The translations under genes and the position numbers were made by a program. The notes under the pieces are model-generated. The model did not search any database. It saw only the letters and a program-made list of their open reading frames with translations, and was not told the origin of the DNA. Of a stretch of 64,000 nt of DNA, positions 22,922 to 34,821 are shown piece after piece. The first letter of the stretch is position 1. Each line of letters starts with the position of its first letter. This DNA is from Haberlea rhodopensis (Eukaryota > Streptophyta > Magnoliopsida > Lamiales > Gesneriaceae): positions 42,633,754-42,697,753 of the forward strand of contig CAJQUN010000002.1 of NCBI GenBank assembly GCA_907163345.1. The letters are read 5' to 3'.

Positions 22922-23729
22922 ATGAGAGAGATCTCAAGAAAAAGAGGGCTGCGTTTTCTCGCATTTTTCTCGTCAGTTTCGATACTGTTTTTTTCAGGTT
23001 TGTTCCTCAGATCTTCACTGAAGTCTTCTCCTTGTTTTTTTTAATTTTCGATTGCTAAATTAGGCCGATATGGGTAATGTCTCGATGGAAATTGAAAATA
23101 TATTTTATGCATTTCTTTTATTTTTTGATTTGTTTAGCTCTGGGGGAGTCTGTTTGAATTGATCTAGGTCTTTGTGGTTTCTGATAATTTTGCGATTGTA
23201 CACTGATTTTGATTATCTATTAAATTCAGAGAATAAGTAGGTTAAGGTGATGTTATTGTTCCGTTGTTCAATTTTGCTTGCCTTGATGTTTGCTTCTTCA
23301 GTACGCATTCTGTTTTAGACGAAGTTGTATCCTAAATTAAGCGGCCTCAGCGGATATTGTTGTGGCCTTTTCTTGCTATCATTTTGGAATGACGAGATTT
23401 TTTTTTCCTTTTTTGTCCGATGACGCATTTTCTCAGCTTGAGTAAAATCTGATCCCTCTTACATAATTTACTTTATTTCAGGCTATTCTGATGATTCAAT
23501 AAGCCACAAGAATGCAACAGCAACAACAACAGCAAATCATACTCATTCGGGTGGCAGCAAGCTATCCACGATAGCTATTATATGCTTACTGCTTGTAGCA
23601 GTTGCACTTTTATCATTTTTGCTTCTCAAACTTTGGCAAAAGAAGAAGCGTGAAGAGCAGTATGCTCGATTACTGAAGTTGTTCGAAGAGGATGATGAGC
23701 TCGAGCTCGAGCTCGGTCTACGGGATTGA
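22922..23729 (+). CDS. Small single-pass membrane protein, two exons
   Basis: Exon 1 is 22,922-22,997 and exon 2 is 23,482-23,729. The 484-bp intron begins GT at 22,998 and ends with a T-rich tract and TTTCAG at 23,481, splitting a Gly codon. The product is 107 residues. Residues 1-25 look like a signal peptide (basic MREISRKRG, then a hydrophobic stretch). A short Ser/Thr/His-rich exposed segment follows with two N-glycosylation sequons (N36-A-T, N44-H-T). One transmembrane helix spans about 53-77. The tail is KKKREEQYARLLKLF followed by an acidic Glu/Leu run ending GLRD. Topology is probably type I. The intron's canonical signals, the frame kept across it and the ordered layout support a real gene. 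I do not recognise a named family. The function is unknown and it is the only likely host gene here. Confidence 0.75.
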
Positions 23730-26700
23730 GCATATTTTTAGCGGGTTTGTTAATGCTTATTGAGGTAATCTCCTTTTGTTATTCTGCTGGTTGATGCTAG
23801 TCTCATTGGTCCGTTGCTGCCTTTTTGGTTGTAAATTTTCACCCCCGAATTCCCAGCTTTTGAAGCCATTTAGCTGTTCTGTTTGCATGTAATATGAAAC
23901 TAGACGTTCTATTTTGTCGGTAGCTTATTAAAAGTAGCGTACTGTCTGTGAAGCTTCAAGCTTTCTTATTGTCTCTAGTCTAACATAAATGTTGAGAGCA
24001 AAAGAATGTTCCCTTTTGCCTCAGGATTAAACCTTTTTTCTCTATGGTGAATAAATTTTTACTTCTGAGCATCCCTTGAATTAGACTACTTATTTTTCTG
24101 GTCTCTTCCATATCATTTTTACTTGTTAATCATTAATCGATAGGCTACATTACATTATATTTTCTGCAAAGATCTTGGCTTGGTAGAAACCAAATTCTTT
24201 GAATCTCTTGGGGGGAGCACGGTACTTGTTTATGTCAAGACAGTTATTGGATGTGTTGTGAACGAACATTACATTATGATTTATTGGTAACAATTTCTAG
24301 TAGCGTGGGTTTGTTAGCTCTATTGTTTGAAGCAAATTTGGTACTATATCTGATTCCTATCGCATATACGCTCTCCTAGATATGATTTCTTGTCAATCTT
24401 GGACTTGTATGAAAATTTTCACGTGGCTCTATTGTATCCTATCAGATGGTTTTTTAGCTGTTTTTGGAGTTGTTTGCTCCGTTTTCTGAGCATCCGCTGA
24501 AGATTTAAGACTGCATTGCTAACTGGAAGTGTTATGATACCTTCTGTTAACTTGATTGTGCATACACAACACACGGGGAAAGACACTCTTCAATTGAAGG
24601 TTATACCGAGCGTGTGTCAAGGTTATTGTACCCAATATTTGAGGTCTTTTCAGTTTGATATTCATACATGGCATTTGTTGATTTATTTTTTTTGTCTATA
24701 AATCTGTGGTCATACGTTTGGAATTTGCTATTTGAGTGTATTTTCTTATTCTTTTGGACAATCTTTGAATTATTAATTTTTTTCGAAGTATCTAAAATTA
24801 AAAATTACATGAAGTTTTGTTCGTTTTATTTTGTGTCAATACTCGCCATTATTAGTAAGATGAATATATACATATCATTATTTTATGTATTGAATAGAAT
24901 TTTATTCCACTTTCTCAAAGATTTCATACCAATTTCATGTGAATGAACAATTTCCAACCATTGATATATTAACTATAATCGATATATTATAATTACAGCT
25001 TCGAGGAAACAAATTAATTCTTACCACAGTATATTAAGCATCATATGAAGTTTATTTAATAAAAATGATACATAAATACATATGCCCTTGGAAGTAGCTA
25101 TACTGTAGGCTATGGTTAGCAAAACTTAATACTTTTTCTACTAAATCTGGTCAAACATTATCTTTCCATACAAACACACCTTATTCACAAAGGTCCAATT
25201 TCCCCACCTTTATCTAAAAAGTTCTTTATTATTTCTAAATACCCCAAAGATAAAAAGAAGAGAAGTAGGCGTTGTTTTCATCGATCTTTCTGCAATGGAT
25301 TTCGAGAATCATGATTCTGTTGAAGCTTAGAGAGCAAACATAAGTATTGAACGTTGTTTTTTTGGTTGTGTTTTTGCTTCTGTATTTTCGGAATTAATAT
25401 CTACTGCATCTTTGTTTTCGCGTTGTTTTTTTCCTGCGTTGATGTAATTTTCTTATTTCAATTAGCACTGAATTGTTATTTCAATATGATGCACATTATC
25501 TATTTGCCAAAAGGTTTAATGCAACTGTTTTATTTTATTATCCAAGACACAAAAATCGATTGCATCATCTTCTTGAAGCACAAATGCACATACACATACA
25601 ACCATAAGTGTACCACACAGCTACATGTATCGCATGCGGGGTATTACGTGCACCGCATACCTGTGCACCACCATCTTAAACAAAATGTGTATTTGTTGAT
25701 GCGTACATTGGTTGAGTCTAGCGGTGCATGTGGGATACATGCATCACTAGACTCAAACGGCGCACGCGAATGGTGTTATTGCTGGTGATCTTGACCCCCG
25801 ATATCCTAGTGCACAAAATAACTTCCCATTTTTAGTATGGACCATATATTCAACACTAATTTTTCATTCAAACAATCCATCAAACATATCAAATCCATGT
25901 AGTTTTGAGTTGGATTAAAATAAAAGCACATAAATCAACCAGTTTATGCAAAAAAAAAGAGATAAGATAAGAATTCACAGAAAGATGAGAGCACGAAAAA
26001 CTGAAGAAGAAAAGGCACGAAAAGGAAGGATATAAAAATGTGAAAAGGTGATATTTTGATCATTTTACCTGAAAATGGACTTAAATGTTTGAACTTTTTT
26101 CCCTGACTAGATCGAAAAAAACTTTCTCCAATTGGTACCGGCCACCCATAAATTATTTCGGAAGTTTAGTTAGGTAATTCAATTTTTAATTCTTGGTATC
26201 GATTATTGAAAAAAAAAAACCGACTAAACTGCATCGGTTAAAATTAAAATATTTTAATATATTGTTTTTATTGTCATGATTATTTCATTAGACAATATGT
26301 ATCGTTCATCCCATATGTTTTTTTTCTAAAATAACTTGTCCATTTGATTTTTCTGAATGTTATTTTTTTTTTTAATATCGTTATTTTGATTAACCTAATG
26401 AAACACTATATTTTTTGAAGCATGAATTATATTTATCATAGCAAAGTATCCGCTTTTACAACATATCCATATCCAAGTGTTGCAAACTTTGGGAATTTCT
26501 CTCATTGCCATCTGTCGTCACGACAACTTCAATTTATCCATTAAACTATTAGGGGCTCCCCATATTTTAGTAAAAGGGAAGCTATATGTGATCTCTGGCT
26601 CTCATTATAAGATACTCAAAGTTCTTTATAATACGTTCATGCTCCTCGATTAGAGGATCAGTCACTCCGGAAGCTCTTTGATATAAGAGTCTGTTATTAA

Positions 26701-27787
26701 CAGTTCTTAGCTCCTTTCTTTCAATATTTATTCACAAATGCTGAAGGGCCACCTCCTCCCTGCATTTACTCCTATGTCGGTGTTGCCCCATTATGCGATG
26801 CGCCAAGAAGAGGATCGGGCTTTCTCCTTATGCCTAATGTTTCATTCTTTCAATTTCTTTAATTTAACGGTTCCTAAGAAGATTTCTAAGGAGCTATAAG
26901 GAACATCCAAGGGCAGGAGACATTTCTTCGATGATATGAGTTTGCCAGAGAAGAGATGTGCTAGCTAGCATTAACCACAGTAACCGCATATGATTATGAT
27001 CCATCTTCGAAAATGTAATCTACTTGCAATCATAATCATGGCCGGAGCAACCCAATGGACTAGAATGGGCTCCAGTCCCATGCAACTATTGAAAAACAAA
27101 TTGTGTTAATTTTTGGAATTTTAGCTCAATCATCGAAATCATGATAGGTCTTTAGCCCAGTCAACCCTAGATAATTTTGATTCCTAGCTCCTCAGGGTAT
27201 AAATATGTTCTGGATGTATCTTTTGGTATAACAATTAGGCAAAGTAACAAAATGTCTCAGTGAACGTTTGTTGCGGCAAGAGTTGTAATCTCCGTCCTTA
27301 AAAAGATCTTACCCCGCAACGGTGCTTAAGGTTTTAACGGTAATTCGTTTCACAAAAAGCTTTCCACGTGATCATGAATATCCATGTCAAAGTCTCCACT
27401 GTTATATCTATCTTTTGAGATACAGAGTGTTCGGAAATCATTATAAGGTTCAGACTTTGATCTGAATCTTAATGAGCTTTGTGAATCTGTGTGAACTTGG
27501 AGTTTATGCTATCTATGTGGTAGTAGCTTAAGTAGGTTGTACATAATTTAGTGTATAGCAAAGTTTCTAATGAATCCTTTCTACAAAGGAAGAAGGTGGG
27601 ACGTAGAAGCATTGTGCTTCGAACTTCTAGAAACAAGCCTTGTGTCATTTACTTGCTACATTGTACTTGTTGTTTATATTTTGCTATCTAGTTCCATTTC
27701 TCAAGATCGGTAGACTCTTTCCGCATTACTTATTTTAATAGTCTACCGACTTGCATTTGCTTGAGACTCTACTACAGCACTTAACAT
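23730..27787. other. Intergenic region, no gene recognised
   Basis: 23,730-24,000 is the probable 3' UTR and downstream of the membrane-protein gene. The rest is AT-rich. Open frames at 24,516-24,946 and 25,354-25,788 have low-complexity hydrophobic or Cys-rich content without domains and look fortuitous. A hairpin lies at 25,712-25,756. A segment at 27,285-27,360 ('ttgcggcaagagttgtaatc' then 'ccccgcaacggtgctt') forms an imperfect inverted arrangement and may be a retroelement remnant, but was not identified. Confidence 0.45.
25712..25756. repeat. Near-perfect 20-bp inverted repeat (hairpin)
   Basis: The left arm TTGAGTCTAGCGGTGCATGT (25,712-25,731) pairs with the right arm ACATGCATCACTAGACTCAA (25,737-25,756) at 18 of 20 positions, with a 5-base loop. 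No rho-type or polyadenylation context is evident. It may be a transposon footprint or a foldback end. Confidence 0.7.
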
Positions 27788-29219
27788 ACCATCTATAAAA
27801 TTTCTTGCATTTTCCATTCAATTTACCGGTTTTCCCCCAACCAAGTCCACGTACACAGCATGCGTCCTTATAATACACTAACATGTCCTCAATTCATTTA
27901 GCAATTCCTAAATAATTGCATGCAACACATAAATGAAAAGAGAAAGGCCATTGCCTTCTTTATACAACTCATATACACATAATAGTGCTGACATGCGAGC
28001 ATCAAATAAGCGTGTGTATATCTAATGTATAAAATACCATGCAAGATATCAGCTCCGGTACATCGATCTTGGAAGTACCTCCAATCTACAGCTCGATCTC
28101 AACTCCGGAGCTACCTTTGTACCTGTTCCATATGCCCCAACAGCGACAGCCCCCACACGGGGTGAGTATACCAATACCACCAAACCGATAATCACAATAA
28201 TACAATTCATAATTTACAAAAAATGTAAATGCTATGAAATATAAAAGATGCTCCCTGGATGGCATCATCCTCATCTAGGATTCCCTATACTGTCCATGTT
28301 ATCAAAACAACCAAAACCATCATATTCCCAATAGCCAGATAATCATTACATTGATTAACTAAGTCTGTGTTCTCAATTACCAATCTGCAATATTAATAGA
28401 ATTCAAATCAAATACGAATGGCTAATAGATATCCCACGTATTTAAACATTAAAGCCATAGTTCAATTACCACGCACGCTCAACAGCGGCGGCATCCTAAT
28501 CGATGTTCGCTCCGTAGCGACGACATCCTAAATATTGCTCGCTCCATAGCCATACATTTCATAATGTCCATTGATTCGTCACAATCATATTATATCATGC
28601 ACCACAATTGCAATAATATATTAAAGTTATGCTCGTACGTCATACGTACCTTATGATTCCGTAGACCGAATCAAACCTTGCTTGAGTCCCGCGACCCGAT
28701 GAAAACACATAAATAACTCGCAATTAAACACAAGCATGCAACCACGTGCTGAAGCACGTTCACACCAATCCTATCGTCAATTCATGACGATTAACCATTT
28801 TAAAAGACCCCGATTAAGCATGCATAATACCCAAAATATTCCAATTTATGTGTTCAAAGATTAGCCAATTACTAAATCGAGTAATTCCATATCTTAATAC
28901 AATTTGGCTCCAACCACACCAATTTCATAGTATAGCATTCCCATAGGAATGAAAACAATGCCCCGGAAACCGGCTATTTAAACCCCAAGTCCAAAATTCC
29001 AAGTTTTAAAACAAATTGTGAAAAAAACACTATTCAGCAAGCCGCGATCGATCGCGCAACCTACTGCCAAGCAGAACCACCTCGCGGTCGATTGCCAAAC
29101 ACCTCGCGATCGATCGCTGAGACTTAGCGATCGATCGCCGCACTGTTTATCTTCCAAAAAATTCCAGTTTAATGTCGCGATCGATCGGCACCAAGTCGCG
29201 ATCGATTGCGACCTGCGGG
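27788..29219 (-). repeat. 3' LTR of T, left part (before G1)
   Basis: Matches the 46,215-46,640 LTR over 27,788-28,108 and the 48,232-48,932 LTR over 28,524-29,219. About 100 bp of the LTR terminus (as seen at 46,215-46,320) are missing at the left edge. It contains the GTACGT box (28,631-28,653) and a cluster of six palindromes (29,043-29,211). The last five bases, GCGGG, are the G1 target duplication. Confidence 0.8.
29043..29211. repeat. GCGATCGATCGC palindrome cluster in T LTR
   Basis: Six sites: perfect or near-perfect copies near 29,044, 29,106, 29,128 and 29,176, and decayed ones near 29,085 (GCGGTCGATTGC) and 29,198 (GCGATCGATTGC). The decayed bases are C-to-T or A-to-G changes. Confidence 0.9.
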
Positions 29220-31447
29220 TGTAATGCCTCGATATGACGTATACATGTATTATATGAAGTAGGATTACTTCTGGTACGATGTTGACTCGGATTCGGGTTG
29301 AACCTAGTATGCATAATGCCATGCATGAATAAATGTAGATGACAAGTAATAAATTGTCTATGTAGATATGAACAATCAAAGATGGTGAGGTAATAACATA
29401 GACATGTGGTAGGGACTTAACAATGTTATGTTATAGTGAATAAGAGACAAAAATGCATCACATAGTTGAAAATTACATTTGATATGAATTTGAGAGGAGT
29501 TTCATCTGCATTTGAATTTCTTTGGAGGGCTTTGGAGGATATATATGAACCAATATTCAGACTTGAAACTCACAATACACCAAAGAGCACCTAGTAAATC
29601 TCTACACAAGCACCTCTCCAAACCCTTGTTGGTTCTTCCATCTTTTGGTTGGATTTCACTTGGTAATCAAGCTAGGAAGTTGAGTGAAGTAATTTCATAA
29701 CTTCTTGGTAAGGAATTTATGATATTAAGCTTGGATATGTAGATATCTATGAATGATGTGAAGTATTCATGGTTGGAATTCCTACTTGTTATTATGCAAA
29801 GTATTGAGTTCTATGATCATAAAAACATATTAATATGATAGTAGAGATTGCATGAAACATGTTGGAATGTGAATTTTTGAGTAGTAGAAGAAAAACCATG
29901 AAGATAAGCTCAAAATCGCCATGTTCTGAATTTTCTGGACATCGGCGATCGATCGTGAGCCCTATGACGATCGATCGCCGAGAACAGAGAAATTATAAGG
30001 TGGTGAAAACATATTGCGATCGATCGGTGGAAATGAGGCGATCGATCGCGAGGAAAAAGAACACTTTGGCGATCGATCGCGAGATAGTGGCGATCGATCG
30101 CGGTGGAACAGAATAGTATGGCGATCGATCGCCAGGGTCGAGATTTTGAAAAATGTTACATTTTTGTAGAATTTTATTTTGAAGCCTATTATAACATGTT
30201 ATATTGTTCATATTGTTGTAGCAGCATCACAGGGGACGGGGGCAACGAGGCGGTTAGACATTGACGCCTAATTTATATCGTTTGTGTCGCGGAACAGATA
30301 CGTTTTGACATACGAGTATATGATATTGTTGTGGTGATGATGTGAGCATGGTATCATATGATTAGTGACATCATATGCATGTGCATTCATGATATTATAT
30401 TGTTGCGATGGATGTCACGATAGATGTGTAGCATATGCTTTGGCTGAGATCGGTGCCACGATAGATATACTAGTGTTGGGTATATGCTTTGGCTGGGATT
30501 ATTGCCACGATAGGCATGCTACATATGCTTTGGCATGAGAGATAGACGCCGGTTGGGTATGTGCTCTGTCTGTTATAACATGTGAGGATGGTACTATGAT
30601 ATGTGCTGCTAATATGAAGATGTGAGGAGGTTCCACTGACATATTGAGCTGAGATAGATATATCATATTGGTCTGGTTATAACAGAATGAGGAATGAGAC
30701 ATGTCATGACATAATTGCATTTGATGATGCATGATACGAGACAATCACATTTGATGTTTATTGTGCTTTATCGTTTATGTTTTGTATTGATATGATGGTT
30801 ATTTATCTATACTCATATTGTGTGATTGTTTCTGTAGGGACTCATAGACGTGGGAGGACGGGATTGTGAGTCTATTCCGCTGCGAGTTGAACCACTGCAT
30901 AGGAGTTATACTAGTCTAGGTTGTTTTACGGTACATATGATGTATATTATGATAGGATTTGTGTAAGTATTGTAACGACCTAACATGAGTAAACTCTTAA
31001 TTAGTGTATGTTTTACTTAATTCTTACTCACATATGTATAATGAACTAATACATAATGAATTAAGTAATGAGGCACGAATTGTAATGTCGCTGGAGCGGA
31101 TGGTTGACTGATCAATTCCTAACTTCATAATAGTGACCCATGGACTAGCGGTCGATTAGCGAAATTCAATCAATGGCACAGCGTCCGATTCGATCACGAT
31201 CCAGGGAAGCATATTTTATTTCCAACTATAGCTATTAGCAAGTAGCATATTTCAACTAAGAACACTATAGGATGTACTAGTCTAGGTTGTTTTACGGTAC
31301 ATAGGATGTATATTATGATAGGATTTGTGTAAGTATTGTAACAACCTAACATGAGTAAACTCTTAATCAGTGTATGTTTTACTCAATTCTTACTCGCATA
31401 TGTATAATGAACTAATACATAATGAATTAAGTAACGAGGACCCCACA
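29220..31447 (+). repeat. 5' LTR of G1
   Basis: 2,228 bp, TG...CA. It is about 315 bp longer than its partner because a segment starting 'actagtctaggttg' (30,910-31,072) is repeated at 31,276-31,440 with about 200 bp of other sequence between. It contains seven palindromes (29,944-30,133) and a box variant GATACGTTTTGACATACGAG (30,297-30,316). 30,410-30,580 is a degenerate array of 'gccacgatag ... catatgctttggctgag'-like units. Confidence 0.95.
29944..30133. repeat. GCGATCGATCGC palindrome cluster in G1 5' LTR
   Basis: Seven full or near-full copies within 190 bp, spaced mostly 20-35 bp, most with a G on the left flank (GGCGATCGATCG). They are separated by A-rich spacers such as 'gaggaaaaagaacactttg'. 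Confidence 0.95.
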
Positions 31448-31451
31448 TTAG

Positions 31452-31463
31452 TGGTATCAGAGC
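31452..31463 (+). promoter_or_regulatory. Primer binding site of G1
   Basis: TGGTATCAGAGC, four bases after the LTR end; complementary to initiator tRNA-Met. Confidence 0.95.
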
Positions 31464-31609
31464 AGTGGTTCGAGAACGGGGTGAACAAGGGTAGAGGAAG
31501 GTATTAGGGAGTTGCCTAAACATTGAAAGCATTTTATGAGTATTGATATGTTGTTATACTGACATGCTTTATATATTTGTTTGTTGTTGGTAACCCTGTA
31601 TTTGCAGTC

Positions 31610-32640
31610 ATGGCAGACAGAGTACCTCATGACGATTTTGGGGATGCCATGGCAACGCTAGTGTTGGATTGGCGCCTATGCCACCACCACCATTTGGGCA
31701 AGGGCCAGTCGAACAGGTATTGTTACCTGGGGAGTTAACTTTGACACAATTTCTGAGTTATCAGCCACCTCGCTTTGAGGGTACTGAATCAGGGGAACAA
31801 GCTGAGGAATGGTTGGAACGTGTTGAACAGATCTTTGTGTCAGCACCATGTGCCAAGTCCGCCTGGATACGTTTGGTCGAGTTCCAGTTGGCGAAGAAAG
31901 CTATGATGTGGTGGAAAGCCACATTGATTGAGCTGAGAGCTCAAGGACAGATCGTGAACTGGGATGTTTTCAGAACTCGGTTTCTTGATCATTATTTCTC
32001 TGTGGCTGCAAGGCAGAGAAAAGAAGATGAGTTCACAAATTTGAGACAGGGAACAATGACAGTGTCTGATTATGCTGTGCAGTATTCTTCATTGTTACGA
32101 TATGTACCACATATCGCTGCAAACACAAAGGCAAAGATCAGACAGTTTGTGAAGGGCTTGAGGCCTGAATTGTTTGATAGGATGATTTCTAATAACCATA
32201 CGTCATATGAAGAAGCATTGACTAGAGCTGAGATGGCTGAGATTGCTGTTGGAGTGTACAAGGATGTAGGACAATCCCAACCACCTACATCAGAAAGTAT
32301 GAGACCTAGAGGAGAACCGTTTAAATCATCACGAGGAGGTGCATCTTCCTCTAGATTTAGTGGAAAGCGGTTTACTATGCGAAAGGGTGGTGAACGAGGT
32401 ACCAAGGGATAGTCCCAAGGCAGTAATATTAGCAATGGTCGAGGGTTACAATGTTTTTAAGTGTAGAGGGTCACATTTTAAACGAGATTGTCCACAACTG
32501 AATACTCCGGTTTGTTTCCACTGTAGGAGGACAAGACACATGATCAGAGATTGTCCTGAAGCTGGGGGACAACAGATGAGAGGGAATATATCAGAGAGTA
32601 CAGTGCAGCAGAGACCACAGGGTATTCCACGGACTGGTGG
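31610..32640 (+). pseudogene. G1 gag with zinc knuckles, broken
   Basis: The likely original start is the ATG at 31,610 (MADRVPHDDFGD), preceded by a splice-acceptor-like TTTGCAG. The frame shifts before about 31,669. The capsid domain (31,669-32,412) shows QPPRFEGTESGEQAEEWLER and FLDHYFSVAARQRKEDEF, typical of plant Gypsy gag. A stop at 32,410 precedes the nucleocapsid, which is readable in another frame (from 32,339). Its first knuckle has lost its leading Cys (VFKCRGSHFKRDC); the second is intact (CFHCRRTRHMIRDC). Gag would form the particle that packages element RNA. Non-functional. Confidence 0.9.
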
Positions 32641-33268
32641 AGGACAGAGGACAGGACCACCTCAGGCTCATGTGTATGCACTGAACAAGGAGCAAGCAGA
32701 GCCAGCTCCTGATGATGTGATTGCGGGTAAGTGTAGTTTATTTACTTATCCTGCTTTACTTTTGATTGATACTGGTGCATCACATTCCTTTATTGCACAA
32801 GCGTTTATTGACCGGTATCATATATGCTCGTCTCCACTGTTGATGCCTCTGTATGTCTCGACACCCATGTGAACTACTGTGATGGCTTGTCAGAGTGTAT
32901 CTGATTGTGTTATTCAATTTGATACTGAGTATGAGATACAGGCCGATTTGATTGTGCTAGATATGATGGATTTTGATTGTATTCTGGGTATTGATGTATT
33001 GAGCAGATATAAAACTATTGTAGATTGTTGTCAGAAGATAGTGAGATTTCAGTCTGATACTGGAAATCAATGGATCTTTTATGGAGAAGGATCACGTGCT
33101 AAGATTCCATTGATATCTGCTCTTAGAATGTCCCGCTTGTTAGAACGTGGACATACGGGATATATGATATATGTTGTGGATGTCACAGAGAAGAAAGTAG
33201 AAAGAAGAGTGGAGGAAATACCAGTAGTTGCAGAGTATGCAGATGTATTTCCAGAGGAGATTCCTTGA
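32641..33268 (+). pseudogene. G1 aspartic protease, broken
   Basis: The active site LLIDTGASHSFI lies at about 32,761-32,796. A TGA at 32,870 splits it from the second half (32,879-33,268), which has the DFDCILGIDVLSRY flap/hydrophobic region and ends in VAEYADVFPEEIP plus a TGA (33,266) where the linker to RT should continue. In a working element this cleaves the polyprotein. The same stops are present in G2. Confidence 0.85.
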
Positions 33269-33346
33269 TTTCCACAAAGTCGAGAAGTGGAATTTGGTAT
33301 TGAGTTAGTGCCTGGTACTTCTGCAATTTCACGAGCACCATATTGA

Positions 33347-34821
33347 ATGGCACCATCTGAATTAAGAGAGTTGAAAACTCAATTGCAAGATCAATTGGAC
33401 AAGGGGTACATACATCCTAGTGTATCGCCTTGGGGTACTCCGGTATTGTTTGTCAAGAAGAAGGATGGTTCAATGCGACTTTGCATTGACTATAGACAGT
33501 TGAACAAGGTAACCATAAAGAATAAATATCCCCTTCCTCGTATTGATGATTTGTTTGATCGGTTACAGGGATCTACGATATATTCTAAGATTGATTTGAG
33601 ATATGGTTATCATCAAATAAGTGTGAGGAAAGGAGATATACAGAAAACAGCATTCAGAACTCACTATGGCCATTATGAATTCCTAGTGATGCCATTTCGT
33701 GTGACGAATGCTCCAGCTGTCTTCATGAGCTTGATGAATCGAGTTTTCCAGGAATACCTTGATCAATTTGTCATTGTGTTCATTGATGATATATTGATCT
33801 ATTCTCGGATCGGAGTGAAAACGAACATGTCCAACATTTGCATCTGGTGTTGCAGTTATTGAGAACATATCAGTTATATGTCAAACTCAGTAAGTGTGAG
33901 TTTTGGTTGACCATTGTAGGATTTTTGGGACATGTGATCTCTAAAGATGGTATATCAGTTGATTCGAGAAAGATAGAAGCGGTGTTGAATTGGTCATCAC
34001 CTACTTCTGTGCCAGAGATTCGTAGTTTCTTAGGTTTGGCTGGATACTATAGATGGTTTGTTGAAGGATTTTCAGCAATTGCCAAACCACTTACACAGCT
34101 GACACAGAAGGGAGTACCATTTAGATGGTCAGAGGCATGTGAGCATAGTTTTCAGGAATTGAAACATCGGCTAACTACTGCTCCAGTGTTGATTATTCCA
34201 TCAGAGCATGACAATTTTGCACTTTATACTGATGCATCATTACTTGGGTTAGGTTGTATATTGATGCAGGATAAACATGTGGTGGCTTATGCATCACGAC
34301 AGTTGAAACCACATGAAATGAAATATCCAGTGCATGATCTGGAGTTGGCTGCCATTGTCTTTGCCTTGAAGATATGGCGACACTATTTATATGGTACGTC
34401 ATTTACCATATATACTGATCATAAAAGTTTGAAGTTTTTATTCACTCAAGAAGAGTTGAATATGAGGCAAAGGAGATGGATGGATCTCTTAAAGGATTAT
34501 GATTGCGAGATCGAATATCATCCAGGAAAAGCTAATCTCACAGCAGATGCTTTAAGTCGAAAAGTTCATAATACTGATGATGATATGATGCATATATCAG
34601 CCTTGATGACTTCTTGTTGTACCTTGGGTTATGACTATGATATTGAAACAGTGCCAGTACGGGTATCAACATTGTTGGTTGAACCTGATATTTTTGAGAA
34701 AATCAGAACGGCACAAGTTACTGATGATGAGGTACAACACTGGAAAGAAATGGTATGTCAAGGACAAATATCGCAGTTTGTAATTGCAAGTTATGGACCT
34801 TTGAAATATAGAAATTGTTAG
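33347..34821 (+). pseudogene. G1 reverse transcriptase and RNase H, broken
   Basis: A TGA at 33,343-33,345 precedes the first open piece (33,347-33,862): FVKKKDGSMRLCIDYRQLNK, IYSKIDLRYGYHQ, YEFLVMPFRVTNAPAVF and the catalytic FIDDILIYS. A frameshift near 33,815 moves to the second piece (33,838-34,821) with KLSKCEFWL, the RT thumb and connection (FLGLAGYYRWFVEGFS), RNase H (LYTDASLLGLGCIL, HDLELAAIVFAL, IYTDHKSLKFLF, YHPGKANLTADALSRK) and the start of the integrase linker. It ends at a TAG (34,819) that is TGG in G2, so this stop arose in G1 only. Confidence 0.95.

Noticed and set aside
25354..25788. 144-codon open frame, candidate novel gene
   Set aside because: Hydrophobic, Phe/Cys-rich N-terminal half with no domain, then low-complexity His/Thr sequence running through the 25,712 hairpin. 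No splice or start context and AT-rich surroundings. It most likely arose by chance.
29018..29224. Frames rich in 'DRS' / 'AIDR' repeats, as if a repetitive protein
   Set aside because: These come from translating the GCGATCGATCGC palindromes and recur on both strands at every cluster. They are not a gene.
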